A stretch of DNA of 64,000 bases from NCBI GenBank assembly GCA_026627065.1, contig JAPNUO010000005.1, positions 231,412-295,411 of the forward strand. Direction: 5' to 3'. Of the stretch, positions 9,289 to 17,896 are shown piece by piece. The position numbers and the translations under genes are program-made. The stretch is from Bacillota bacterium (lineage in GTDB: Bacteria; Bacillota; Sulfobacillia; Sulfobacillales; Sulfobacillaceae). The notes below the pieces were generated by a model that saw nothing but the letters and a program-made list of their open reading frames with translations, was not told the DNA's origin and ran no database searches. Every line of letters starts with the position of its first letter. Positions within the stretch are counted from its first letter, which is position 1.

Positions 9289-10473
9289 ATGAGCCAAAAC
9301 GTGGTGAATCGAATTCGCCTCCTCGAAATCCCCGGAGAGGTGTGCCAGGTCATGGCGCGGATTCGAGAACAAGGCGGCCAAGTGTACGTTGTGGGGGGCT
9401 TGATCCGTGATTGGGTGTGGCATCCTGAGATGTCGCGTCCCGCCACGCTGGATTGGGACTTAGTCACTGACCTGCCTCCCGAACACTTGCGTAAGCTTAC
9501 CGCAATGACGCATGCGGGAGAGCGCTTTGGCACCTACCGGTTTGGCCCCCATATTGAAGTGACGGTCATGCGGAGCGAAGCGAATTATGCGGATGGCCGG
9601 CATCCGAGCCAAGTGGCGTGGACGAACGATATTCATCAAGATCTGGCTCGCCGGGATTTTACGGTCAACGCTGTCGCCTACGATGGCGAGTCACTGTACG
9701 CGGCGGCAGGGGCGATAGAGGACTTGGCGGCGCGAAAGATCCGGGCGGTGGGCGATCCCCGGGTGCGTTTTCACGAAGATGCCTTGCGCATTCTGAGAAT
9801 GGCGAGATTAGCCGGGAACCACCAAGCGTCGATCGACGAAGAAACCCGGCACGCGGGGCGGAGTCAGGTCATGCTCACTCGCAGCGTGAGTCGGGAACGA
9901 CGACTTCACGAAATGGTGCGATTTTTAGCGAGCCCACTGGACGACTGGCCGCTCTGGGATGATTTGGGGTTGGACGTGGCCTGGGAATGGCCGGAGGCTC
10001 CCCGGCCCGCTCCCCTCTGGAGGCTATTTGTCACAGCGCCGACCTCCCCGGCCGCGCGCCTGCTGGCCTATTTCTTGATGCGCTATCCGTGGCACGGCGC
10101 GGCGCTCCGAAGCTGGACGGAATCCTGGCCTCTCCCGCGGGCGTGGCGACTGGCCCTGGGCCATTTTGGCCGGGACGGTGAGCTCAATGTCAAGCAATGG
10201 TGCCGAATAGCGCGGTGGGAACGCCATCCCTACACCTGGCTCTATCGCGACTTGGCCCTAGCCGCCGGATGTACCGCCGAGGAGTTAAGTCCTCGCACGT
10301 TAGCCGTGACCGCAAGCGATCTTGGGGAGCGCTGGGCTATCCGAGGTCGGGCGGTCAAGGACGTGTTAGCGTATTTGCATGAGGCTGTCGAGCGCGACCC
10401 TCGACTCAACGAGCCGAAGAAGCTTGCGGCATTGATTCAAGATTGGCAAGCCAGGCATGAAAGGCAGTCCTAA
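9289..10473 (+). CDS. tRNA CCA-adding enzyme / poly(A) polymerase family
   Basis: A 394-residue class II nucleotidyltransferase, expected to add CCA to tRNA 3' ends (or A residues only, in some bacteria). Seen: YVVGGLIRDW, the metal-binding pair in TLDWDLVT, then RRDFTVNAVAYD, and the helical neck with GDPRVRFHEDALRILRMARL, which matches the ERxxxE-type nucleotide-recognition region. The C-terminal half is helical and divergent, with no HD domain. CCA-only, A-only and full CCA activity cannot be separated by eye. The downstream amidase begins 29 bases after its stop. Confidence 0.9.
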   Translation: MSQNVVNRIRLLEIPGEVCQVMARIREQGGQVYVVGGLIRDWVWHPEMSRPATLDWDLVTDLPPEHLRKLTAMTHAGERFGTYRFGPHIEVTVMRSEANYADGRHPSQVAWTNDIHQDLARRDFTVNAVAYDGESLYAAAGAIEDLAARKIRAVGDPRVRFHEDALRILRMARLAGNHQASIDEETRHAGRSQVMLTRSVSRERRLHEMVRFLASPLDDWPLWDDLGLDVAWEWPEAPRPAPLWRLFVTAPTSPAARLLAYFLMRYPWHGAALRSWTESWPLPRAWRLALGHFGRDGELNVKQWCRIARWERHPYTWLYRDLALAAGCTAEELSPRTLAVTASDLGERWAIRGRAVKDVLAYLHEAVERDPRLNEPKKLAALIQDWQARHERQS

Positions 10474-10501
10474 GACATACCCCTCAACCGGGGGAGATCT
10501 C

Positions 10502-11257
10502 ATGGCATGGTCAACGCGTGCGGGTTCGCGCTTCCTTGGGGCAATGGTCCTGGCTATTTTGGTGGGCAGCTTTTTGCTGGTAAGACCCGTTGGGGGGCAA
10601 TCGGCTCATGAAGCGCCCTCAAGCCTTCCGCCCCTCATTGGCGACCTCTTGCGGGGACGCACCGTGATTCTTGACCCCGGTCACGGGGGCTTTGATCCGG
10701 GCGCCCGCGGGCAGCGAGCCACCGAGGCCGATATCAATCTCGCGGTGGCGCTAAAACTCCGAACATGGTTTCAAATGGCGGGGGCCCGTGTCCTCATGAC
10801 CTGGGAAAGTCCGAAGGACATTGCGCCGGGGCGGAAATATCGCGTACGGGACCGGCTGTCCTGGATCAACCAACAAGGGGCGGACGTCCTGATTGATATT
10901 CACTGCAATTCCGGAGCCCCTTCCTATCGCGGGCCCCAAACCTTTTATTGGAACGGCGCCGCCAGCTACCATTTAGCGCAGGCGATTCAAGAAGAATTGC
11001 AATACTTTACGCACACCAAACGCGCGGTCAAGCGCATCGACCAATATGTGTTGCGCTACGCGCGCATGCCGGCTGTGAACGTCGAAATCGGGTTCATTAC
11101 CAATTCCGATGAAGAACGTCGCCTGCTGGACAGCCGTTACCAAGAAGATTTGGCATGGTATATCTTCATCGGCACCGAGCGGTGGCTGTTAAAGGGCCGC
11201 TGGCCAGCTGAGCTTCTCGATGCCCCTCCACCGACGGACCTGTTGGTGCGCGACTGA
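10502..11257 (+). CDS. cwlD: N-acetylmuramoyl-L-alanine amidase, CwlD-like
   Basis: A 251-residue secreted Amidase_3 family zinc enzyme that cuts the bond between muramic acid and the peptide stem. A signal or anchor sequence spans about residues 10-32 (GAMVLAILVGSFLLVRPVGG). Catalytic motifs: ILDPGHGGFDPGARG (Zn His), the Glu in EADINLAVALKL, DIHCNSG (Zn His) and VEIGFITNSDEE (catalytic Glu). Start ATG 10502 follows GGGGGAGA; a longer frame from 10457 overlaps the previous gene. In Bacillus, cwlD lies near rplM-rpsI and makes muramic lactam in the spore cortex; the same neighbourhood here supports that role, but another wall amidase is possible. Confidence 0.8.
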   Translation: MAWSTRAGSRFLGAMVLAILVGSFLLVRPVGGQSAHEAPSSLPPLIGDLLRGRTVILDPGHGGFDPGARGQRATEADINLAVALKLRTWFQMAGARVLMTWESPKDIAPGRKYRVRDRLSWINQQGADVLIDIHCNSGAPSYRGPQTFYWNGAASYHLAQAIQEELQYFTHTKRAVKRIDQYVLRYARMPAVNVEIGFITNSDEERRLLDSRYQEDLAWYIFIGTERWLLKGRWPAELLDAPPPTDLLVRD

Positions 11258-11381
11258 GCCCTCAGAGTCGGAAGTGTGCAATCGCCGTCCCTAGGATATG
11301 CTAAGACTGCTCAGGGCAAAGGGGCAGCCCCTACCGGGCGTCCTCCCTTATAATAAATTGAGAGTCGAAAAGGGGTGTCGC

Positions 11382-12281
11382 ATGACAGCCAAAGAGGTCT
11401 CTCTCGTGGGTGTGCCAATCGATTACGGAGCCGACCGCCGTGGCGTGGACATGGGTCCGAGCGCCATTCGTTATGCGGGCCTACACGAGATTTTGCGGCA
11501 AGCGGGGCATACCGTGTACGACTGGGGCAATCTTCCCGTCCCCGTCCCGGAAAGTCGGGCGCCGCAAAATCCGCGGTTGAAGTACATGGACGAGATTGTC
11601 AAAGTCAACCGCATTTTGGCCCGCACGGTAGAAAGGATGACGCGGGACGGTCAGTACCCGGTCGTGCTAGGCGGCGACCATTCGATAGCGATGGGGACCA
11701 TCGCGGGGCTTTTGCGCGTGCGTCCGCGCCTCGGCGTGCTGTGGTTTGATGCCCACGGAGACTTTAACACCGAGGACACATCGCCGTCGGGGAATATCCA
11801 CGGGATGCCCGTGGCGGTGGCCGTGGGGCGCAGCAAGACGCCGTTGTCGCTGCCTTTTAAAGGACACTTTTTGGACGAATCGAAAGTGGTGTACGTGGGG
11901 GTGCGCACGTTAGATCCCCTGGAGGCCGAGGCGTTGCGTCAGAGCCGGGTCACGGTCTTTTCCATGCATGAAATCGATCGTTACGGCATGCGCGAAGTGA
12001 TGGCCCGCGCGATGGAGATTGTGACCCAGGGGACCGACGGGGTTCACCTCAGCTTTGACATTGATGCCCTCGATCCGCTGTACGCGCCGGGATCGGGAAC
12101 CCCGTACAGCGGCGGGCTCACTGACCGCGAGGCGCATCTGGCGTTGGAACTGTTGGCGGAAGCCGACGTGCTGACCTCCATGGAAATGGTCGAGGTCAAT
12201 CCCATCTTGGACGAACACAACCGTACCGGCGAGTTGGCGGCCAGCCTCATTGCGTCGGCTTTAGGACACCGGATTATTTAA
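11382..12281 (+). CDS. rocF: Arginase
   Basis: A 299-residue ureohydrolase that splits arginine into ornithine and urea using two Mn ions. Metal motifs are all present: GGDHSIAMGT, WFDAHGDFNT and SFDIDALDP. The segment TSPSGNIHGMP, just after the DAHGD motif, is characteristic of arginase rather than agmatinase, and the C-terminal VEVNPILDEHNRTGELA block also fits. The start at 11382 follows AAAAGGGG and a TATAAT-like box at 11349-11354. The gene lies 22 bases before an M20 amidohydrolase, suggesting a small amino-acid catabolic operon. Confidence 0.92.
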   Translation: MTAKEVSLVGVPIDYGADRRGVDMGPSAIRYAGLHEILRQAGHTVYDWGNLPVPVPESRAPQNPRLKYMDEIVKVNRILARTVERMTRDGQYPVVLGGDHSIAMGTIAGLLRVRPRLGVLWFDAHGDFNTEDTSPSGNIHGMPVAVAVGRSKTPLSLPFKGHFLDESKVVYVGVRTLDPLEAEALRQSRVTVFSMHEIDRYGMREVMARAMEIVTQGTDGVHLSFDIDALDPLYAPGSGTPYSGGLTDREAHLALELLAEADVLTSMEMVEVNPILDEHNRTGELAASLIASALGHRII

Positions 12282-12303
12282 TTTAAGGGGAAAGGAACAA
12301 CGT

Positions 12304-13458
12304 GTGTCGGAACAAGGGAATGGAAACGGGGGAATGGACATGGCATGGAGCGACGATGTGGTGACGTACCGGCGCGCGTTGCACCGGATACCGGAATTGG
12401 CGTTTCAGGAAGAAGCCACGCGCGATTACCTGGAGGAGCATTTGACGGGGTTAGGCTTGGCTCCGCGGCGGGCCGGAGGCACGGGGCTGGTGGTGGACAT
12501 CGCGGGTCAGCGCCCCGGCCCTTGCCTTGCCATTCGCGCAGATATGGATGGATTGCCGTTGACGGAGGAGACTGGGCTGAACTTCGCGTCGGAACACCCG
12601 GGCATCATGCATGCGTGCGGCCACGACGGCCATATGGCCATTGTTTTGGCGCTGGCCGACCGTTTGGTCGCGGAGCCTATGTTTTCCGGCACGGTGCGCC
12701 TCATCTTTCAGCCGGCCGAGGAGCGCCCGCCAGGGGGAGCCCAGCGCCTCATCGCCGAGGGGGCGTTGGACGGGGTGGATGAGATTTACGGGCTGCACCT
12801 CTGGGCCGATTTTCCGGTAGGGGTCGCAGGCATCAAAGAAGGGGCAATGATGGCCAATGCGGACCAGTTTACCGTCCGCATTCAGGGAAAAGGGGGACAC
12901 GGCTCGCAGCCCGAGGCGACGCAGGATGCGGTGCTCATCGCCGCGCAAACGGTCGTCAACCTGCAGACGGTAGTGTCCCGCCGGGTGCCGCCGCTGGAGC
13001 CGGCCGTAGTGAGCTGCGGCACCATTCACGGCGGCCAAACGTTTAACATTATCGCCGAAACCGCGGAAATCACGGGTACCGTGCGCACGCTTTCCATGGA
13101 CACGCAACGGCTGATTGAGGAGGAAATTCGCCGCATTGCTCAGGGAACCGCTGCCCTGTACGGAGCGCAGGCGGAGTTGATCTATGACAAGGGATATCCG
13201 GCCGTGTTGAACCATGAGCGGGCGGTGGCGATATGGAAAGAGAGGCTCCGCGGTTTGGTGGAGGTTATCCGTCCGCAACCCAGCATGGGCGGCGAAGATT
13301 TCGCCTACTACTTGCAACAGCGTCCAGGGGCCTTTTTGTTCCTTGGAGCCAAGCCCGGCCATGGTACAGCGTTTCCACATCACTCGCCACATTTTGTGAT
13401 TGATGAACGTGCGCTGCCGTTGGGGGTGGAGGTGTTTTATCGCCTCATTTGCGCGTGA
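12304..13458 (+). CDS. M20D-family amidohydrolase
   Basis: A 384-residue metallopeptidase-like enzyme of the M20D family (hippurate hydrolase, IAA-amino acid hydrolase, N-acetyl-diaminopimelate deacetylase). Seen: YRRALHRIPELAFQE at the N-terminus, the metal motifs HACGHDGHMA and FQPAEERPPGGA, the catalytic Glu in that PAEE, a GKGGHGSQPEATQD dimerisation-domain segment, and a final His in FPHHSPHF. These hydrolyse an N-acyl or amide bond; the substrate cannot be assigned. It starts with GTG behind AAAGGA and follows arginase closely, so a role in amino-acid or peptide use is plausible. It ends before the S-box leader. Confidence 0.85.
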   Translation: MSEQGNGNGGMDMAWSDDVVTYRRALHRIPELAFQEEATRDYLEEHLTGLGLAPRRAGGTGLVVDIAGQRPGPCLAIRADMDGLPLTEETGLNFASEHPGIMHACGHDGHMAIVLALADRLVAEPMFSGTVRLIFQPAEERPPGGAQRLIAEGALDGVDEIYGLHLWADFPVGVAGIKEGAMMANADQFTVRIQGKGGHGSQPEATQDAVLIAAQTVVNLQTVVSRRVPPLEPAVVSCGTIHGGQTFNIIAETAEITGTVRTLSMDTQRLIEEEIRRIAQGTAALYGAQAELIYDKGYPAVLNHERAVAIWKERLRGLVEVIRPQPSMGGEDFAYYLQQRPGAFLFLGAKPGHGTAFPHHSPHFVIDERALPLGVEVFYRLICA

Positions 13459-13502
13459 CGGGGATGTTCCGGGCGCGACTTTATGCTAACATAAGGCTGA
13501 TA

Positions 13503-13520
13503 GGTTGCACTAGTGCAACC
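13503..13520. repeat. Perfect 18-base palindrome before the S-box
   Basis: GGTTGCACTAGTGCAACC reads the same on both strands and abuts the first base of riboswitch helix P1. It could be a protein operator, or an RNA hairpin stacked on the riboswitch. A -10-like TATGCTAAC lies just upstream, so it probably falls at or after the transcription start. Confidence 0.75.
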
Positions 13521-13684
13521 CTCTTATCCAGAGTGGCGGAGGGACTGGCCCAATGAAGCCCGGCAACCCGCTCGATCGACGGGTGCCAATTCCTGAAAGA
13601 CACTGTAGTCTTTCGAGATGAGAGAGACAAGCGAATCACGCATGTATCCTCTCTTCTTCCGGGACTTCAGGAAGGAGATTTTTT
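13521..13684 (+). promoter_or_regulatory. SAM-I (S-box) riboswitch with expression platform
   Basis: The aptamer spans about 13521-13624. Helix P1 is CTCTTATC (13521-13528) with GATGAGAG (13617-13624). The core has the conserved S-box words AGAGTGGCGGAGGGACTGGC, then CAATGAAGCCCGGCAACC and GGTGCCAATTCC. After it, CTTCTTCC (13653-13660) can pair with GGAAGGAG (13670-13677), which is also the ribosome binding site, and a run of six T follows. GAGAGAG at the 3' side of P1 can instead pair with CTCTCTT (13650-13656) and free that site. This gives OFF with SAM and ON without it, by termination, by site masking, or both. Confidence 0.93.
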
Positions 13685-13687
13685 CTT

Positions 13688-14878
13688 ATGACGAAGAGCG
13701 AACGGTTAGAGACCCTGTTCGTGCATGCGGGACAGCCCCGGCAGTGGCCGCAGCAGGTACCCACGGCGCCTCCCATCGTTCCTAGCACCAGCTTTCGCAC
13801 CTCCTCCCCAGAGGAAATGGATAGCATTTTGGGGGGCGAGGTGCCGGGTTTTACCTATTCGCGCCATGCCAATCCTACGGTGGAGGCGTTTCAAGAAGCG
13901 GTGCGCCTTTTGGAAGCCGGCGAGGTGGCCCAAGCCTTTGGCTCGGGTATGGCAGCTCTGGATGCGGCGCTTTACGCTGTAGGCCTGAAGCCAGGCGATC
14001 GGCTGTTGTTAAGCATCGACTTGTACGGTGCCACAATGAACTTGTCTCACGACGTTTGGGGTGCGATGGGCCTGGACGTGCGAGAGGAAAACCTCACGGA
14101 TGGCGACGCATGGGTAGAGACGTTAGAAAAGTGGCGCCCTCAGGCGATTTTAGTGGAAAGCCTCTCTAATCCGCTCATGAAAGTGCCCGATATGGAGCGC
14201 CTGATGGAGGAGGCGCATCGCGTCGGAGCCCAGGTGATTGTGGACAATACTTTTGCCACGCCATGCCTTTTTCGGCCGATGGTGCTCGGCGCAGACGTGG
14301 TCGTGCATAGCGCCACCAAGTACATTGGCGGGCATGGCGATGCCGTCGGCGGGGTCGTGGTGGCGAGGCGCGAACATGCGAATCGCTTGCACCAATACGT
14401 GAAATTGCGCGGGAGCGTGCTAAGCCCCTTTGACGCCTGGCTGTTGCACCGTGGGCTGAAAACGCTGGGCGTGCGATTTGAGCGTCAGTGCCGTAATGCG
14501 TGGGAACTGGCCGAGCGCCTAGACCGGAGCGGGGCGTTTCGACGGGTCTACTATCCTGGCCTGAAGCATCATCCCAGTCATGAGCGCGCGACGTCGCTGT
14601 TCGGTGGCCGTGGGTACGGGGCGGTGGTGACGGTTGAAGTGCCGGGAGGACGGGAACGGGTGTTTCGCTTGCTCTCACGGCTGAAGATCGTCGGATCGGC
14701 GACGACAGTGGGGGACGTGTATACGTTGTGTCTGTATCCCCGCATTGCGTCGCATCGCAATCAAACGCCTGATGCCCTGAAAGCCATGGGCATCAGCGAT
14801 GAGACCCTGCGCATTGCGGTGGGACTGGAGGCCGTGGAGGATATCGCTGCCGATATTTTGCAGGCGTTGGAGTCATAG
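13688..14878 (+). CDS. PLP-dependent transsulfuration enzyme (Cys/Met metabolism)
   Basis: A 396-residue Cys/Met metabolism PLP enzyme (cystathionine gamma-synthase, gamma-lyase, O-acylhomoserine sulfhydrylase family). Seen: the N-terminal TLFVHAGQP, FTYSRHANPTVEAFQEA, AFGSGMAALDAAL for phosphate binding, DNTFATP with the ring-stacking Asp, and VVHSATKYIGGHGD with the PLP lysine. Length is typical. The S-box riboswitch directly upstream says expression falls when SAM is plentiful, so a biosynthetic step towards homocysteine or methionine is more likely than degradation. Substrate specificity within the family is not readable. A second family member at 39545 lacks the riboswitch. Confidence 0.88.
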   Translation: MTKSERLETLFVHAGQPRQWPQQVPTAPPIVPSTSFRTSSPEEMDSILGGEVPGFTYSRHANPTVEAFQEAVRLLEAGEVAQAFGSGMAALDAALYAVGLKPGDRLLLSIDLYGATMNLSHDVWGAMGLDVREENLTDGDAWVETLEKWRPQAILVESLSNPLMKVPDMERLMEEAHRVGAQVIVDNTFATPCLFRPMVLGADVVVHSATKYIGGHGDAVGGVVVARREHANRLHQYVKLRGSVLSPFDAWLLHRGLKTLGVRFERQCRNAWELAERLDRSGAFRRVYYPGLKHHPSHERATSLFGGRGYGAVVTVEVPGGRERVFRLLSRLKIVGSATTVGDVYTLCLYPRIASHRNQTPDALKAMGISDETLRIAVGLEAVEDIAADILQALES

Positions 14879-15572
14879 TTTCTCTGGAAAGCGTTTGTCT
14901 ATGCGGAAAACATCCGAGATCGGCGAGCGCGGGGCGTGTAGCATTGCCCAGCACCGGCAATCTGAAAACATCTGGGTAGCCGAGAAAGGGTGAAAACTCA
15001 GCAGGGGCAATCGCTCGAGGGTTCGAAAGAACGCGAGGATGCGCTAGTACCGCAGGGAGAACCCCACCGAGGGACGGGTACGGCAACGCGTCGGTGGAAA
15101 TGGCTGCAATCGCGAGGTCAAGGGGGCAGGCAAATTGTGCAGGACATATATGCCTGTTTAGGAGGCATACTGCTCGCATTTCGCTTCATTCGAAGGTTAA
15201 GGAGACAAAGAGAGGCTTTCAATGTTTTGCTGATGCCAGCCACCGCCCCTTTGCCTCATACTCTGTGGTTTCATGCTGTCCGTGCTTATTGCCCTCCCCG
15301 AGTCGCATTGTAGAGAGGCGGCACTGACATTTTTTTGCGAAAGAAGAGGAAACACGGTATGACATTAGGGTGGATTGAGCCACTCCGGTTGGCTCGGACC
15401 TGTTTCCCAGGTTTCGCTGAGTATTAAGGGATGTGGGTGCCAGTTAATGAAACATTAGCGCGACTCCAATGCATGGTTGCCGACCCCTTATATTAACAGA
15501 ATAGTCACATAAAGTCGTCATGCCAGGGGCTTTCCTTGGTAGGGGTATTTCTTAGAAGGGAAAGGTGCATGG
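14879..15572. other. Long intergenic stretch, possible island edge
   Basis: About 690 bases without a supportable gene. It becomes steadily more AT-rich towards the beta-galactosidase gene, consistent with a boundary between core and acquired DNA. Short frames (for example from 14990) lack ribosome sites and do not look like proteins. I saw no tRNA or obvious attachment site. Confidence 0.5.
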
Positions 15573-17546
15573 ATGATTAATCACAATCACATATACCTTG
15601 GCACGGCCTACTATCCGGAACATTGGCCGCGCGAGCGATGGGCGGAAGATGTGCGGTTGATGAAGGATGCCGGGCTCGAGGTAATACGAATGGCTGAATT
15701 GGCATGGGCTACGATTCAACCATCGCCGGAGGAATTTGATTTCGAGTGGATTGATGAATTTCTTTCGGTGGCTGAGCAATACGAGATGAAAATCGTGCTT
15801 GGCACTCCTACGGAAGCCCCGCCCAGCTGGATGTGGCGAAGATATCCAGAAATTGTTGCCACGGATGCTGCCGGTTTCATTCATGGAGGTCGCGGACGCT
15901 ATTGCTATAATAATCGCCACTTGCAAGGGTATATACGAGGATTAGTGGACGCCATGGCAGTACGCTACGGTCAAGATCCGCGTGTCATCGGCTGGCAGAT
16001 AGACAATGAACTGCGCGCGACCCGCTGTTATTGTCGGCAGTGTCGTGAGGATTTTATCCTCTGGTTGCAGGGACGATATGGGACGATTGATGCCTTAAAT
16101 GAGGCGTGGGGCACTGTGTTTTGGAGTCAACGCTATCGGAACTGGGATGACGTGGATTTACCGACCGCAGCCCAATTGACCGTGTCTACAAGCCAGCAAC
16201 TAGATCACATGCGATTTGCCTCTTGGTCTGCGACACAACATTTGAAACGACAAGTCGATATTATTCGACAGCACACGACATCGCAGTTTGTGACCCACAA
16301 TAGTATGGGATTATATCCGTGGTTAGATCTTTATGAAGTGGCGAAGCCTCTAGACTTCATCGGATGGGATTCTTATCCCGCCGTCGACAGCGACAATTTT
16401 GAGACGGTCATGGCTCACGATCTCGTACGTAACACCAAGCCCGGCGTTCCCTTTTGGCTGCTTGAGCAAAAAAATGGATATTTTAACGGAAGCCCTTATA
16501 ACTTGGCTATAGAACCGGGATTAGTTCGCCTATGGGCCTATCAAGACATTGCGCGTGGAGCCAATGGCGTCTTGTTCTATCGATGGCGCAGCAATCGTTA
16601 CAACGTCGAACAAAATCCCAATGGCATTTTGCGGCACGATGGGACGCCGCGCCGAGTCTATTTTGAAATTGCCCAGCTTGCACGCGAGCTCAAAGTGTTC
16701 AATGAACGAATCGCTGGCACGCACGTAGAAGCTCAGGTAGCAATCTTGTGGTCCTACGATCAGGAATGGGCTGAATCGGCTTACAAACAGTATCCCGCGG
16801 TGGGGTACCGAGAGGAAGTGGCCGCATATCATCGGGCCATCACGCAGTTAGGACTGACCGCGGATGTGTTGCCACCCACTGCAGACTTGTCGCGCTACCG
16901 TTTAGCCATCGCTCCGATGCTTAGTCTTGTTAATGAAGAGATTCTTCAAAACCTCGAGGCGTTTGTTCGAGAGGGCGGTCACCTGGTCATGACCATTCGG
17001 AGCGGAGTCAAGTCCTGGTCCAATGTCGTGTTTGATGTTTCGTGGCCCGGGTTATTGGGCGAAATGTTGGGGATGAAAGTCTTGGAATTTGACGCACCGC
17101 CTGCGGATCAAATCGTCAATCGCGTTTCCTACGGCGGCGCTTGGTATCCGGTAGAGGGATGGGCTGAAGTGTTGGAGCCCAGCCATGCCGAAGTCCTTGC
17201 CCGTTATACCGAGAAATTTTATTCGGGCTCGCCAGCCATTACTAGAAATCAGTACCAGAATGGTTCCGTCACTTACGTCGGTGTCAAGCATCAGCCTCAA
17301 CTTCTTAAAGCCCTGCTTTCTGATATAGCGAAACTCTTAGGACTTCGAACCTTAGAACTGCCGAAGGGCGTATTTCGCTCTACACGAGAGGGTGTTAATG
17401 GGCGTTTTACCTTTTACCTCAATATGAAAGATAGCCAAGAAGAGGTTTTGGTGGATCCGCCTGGAAATGATTTGCTCAGCGGCCAGCGGGCGGAAGGTTC
17501 CATTGTATTAGAACCGTGGGATTTACTGATTGTCGAAGAACGTTAG
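15573..17546 (+). CDS. GH42 beta-galactosidase
   Basis: A 657-residue glycoside hydrolase of family 42, which removes terminal beta-galactose. Seen: LGTAYYPEHWPRERWAEDVR at the N-terminus, the acid/base Glu at about residue 146 in GWQIDNEL, the nucleophile Glu at about 298 in FWLLEQKNG, and a Cys cluster (CYCRQC plus an earlier RYCYNN) like the zinc site of thermophilic members. After the barrel comes a trimerisation-type domain and a C-terminal beta domain. No signal peptide, so it acts in the cytoplasm. Codons are more AT-rich than in the flanking genes, a sign of transfer. No sugar transporter is nearby, which leaves the natural substrate open. Confidence 0.93.
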   Translation: MINHNHIYLGTAYYPEHWPRERWAEDVRLMKDAGLEVIRMAELAWATIQPSPEEFDFEWIDEFLSVAEQYEMKIVLGTPTEAPPSWMWRRYPEIVATDAAGFIHGGRGRYCYNNRHLQGYIRGLVDAMAVRYGQDPRVIGWQIDNELRATRCYCRQCREDFILWLQGRYGTIDALNEAWGTVFWSQRYRNWDDVDLPTAAQLTVSTSQQLDHMRFASWSATQHLKRQVDIIRQHTTSQFVTHNSMGLYPWLDLYEVAKPLDFIGWDSYPAVDSDNFETVMAHDLVRNTKPGVPFWLLEQKNGYFNGSPYNLAIEPGLVRLWAYQDIARGANGVLFYRWRSNRYNVEQNPNGILRHDGTPRRVYFEIAQLARELKVFNERIAGTHVEAQVAILWSYDQEWAESAYKQYPAVGYREEVAAYHRAITQLGLTADVLPPTADLSRYRLAIAPMLSLVNEEILQNLEAFVREGGHLVMTIRSGVKSWSNVVFDVSWPGLLGEMLGMKVLEFDAPPADQIVNRVSYGGAWYPVEGWAEVLEPSHAEVLARYTEKFYSGSPAITRNQYQNGSVTYVGVKHQPQLLKALLSDIAKLLGLRTLELPKGVFRSTREGVNGRFTFYLNMKDSQEEVLVDPPGNDLLSGQRAEGSIVLEPWDLLIVEER

Positions 17547-17589
17547 ATCATCCTTCTAGGAGGTTGGGTGAAAGGGCGAATACATCCCT

Positions 17590-17661
17590 ATGCCTTACGA
17601 AACCACAGATTGTCATTACTGCGAATCGCCGTACTCAGGTGACGAATTCGCTAAATGCTAA
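17590..17661 (+). CDS. Candidate micro-ORF A with four acidic and three Cys residues
   Basis: ATG 17590 opens a 23-codon frame that contains DCHYCESPYSG and ends AKC. AGGAGG at 17559-17564 is 25 bases upstream, too far for normal use, so translation is doubtful. Listed because it lies just upstream of a radical SAM maturase gene, whose relatives often act on short peptides. Confidence 0.12.
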   Translation: MPYETTDCHYCESPYSGDEFAKC

Positions 17662-17706
17662 ATATTAATGTCATACCGTCATCATTAGACATTGCTAAGC
17701 CTCTGA

Positions 17707-17757
17707 ATGGGGGAGCATAAAGGGGAATCTAATATTTGTGCTGATGGATTCTGTTAA
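17707..17757 (+). CDS. Candidate micro-ORF B ending in a Cys-containing tail
   Basis: ATG 17707 opens a 16-codon frame, MGEHKGESNICADGFC. Cys residues four apart at the C-terminus would suit a thioether-forming maturase, but there is no good ribosome site and the frame is very short. It overlaps the start of micro-ORF C in another frame. Confidence 0.12.
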   Translation: MGEHKGESNICADGFC

Positions 17758-17857
17758 TCTACATCTTTTGGAGCCCTACGGCGGACCGCCAGGAGTGACG
17801 TCTAATTTGGCTCGGTTTTCCCAAAGAGCGGTGAGGTTTGACAATCATTTTGCATGA
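17744..17857 (+). CDS. Candidate precursor peptide (micro-ORF C) before radical SAM gene
   Basis: A 37-codon frame from ATG 17744 (or GTG 17738) that ends 39 bases before the radical SAM gene. AAAGGGGAA lies upstream at 17719-17727, a little far from the GTG. The peptide holds LLEPYGGPPGVTSNLARF and ends RFDNHFA. Aromatic-X-Asn (FDN) is the kind of tripeptide linked by cyclophane-forming SPASM enzymes, and a Gly-Gly follows Tyr in the first half. I know no family that matches it, so the precursor idea is inference from position and size. Confidence 0.25.
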   Translation: MDSVNLHLLEPYGGPPGVTSNLARFSQRAVRFDNHFA

Positions 17858-17896
17858 CACTGGCGTCACGGGACGACAGGAAGGAGTGATAATTGC

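Noticed and set aside
12451..13392. Minus-strand open frame of 313 codons
   Set aside because: Antisense to the M20 amidohydrolase, His/Arg-rich as expected of a shadow frame.
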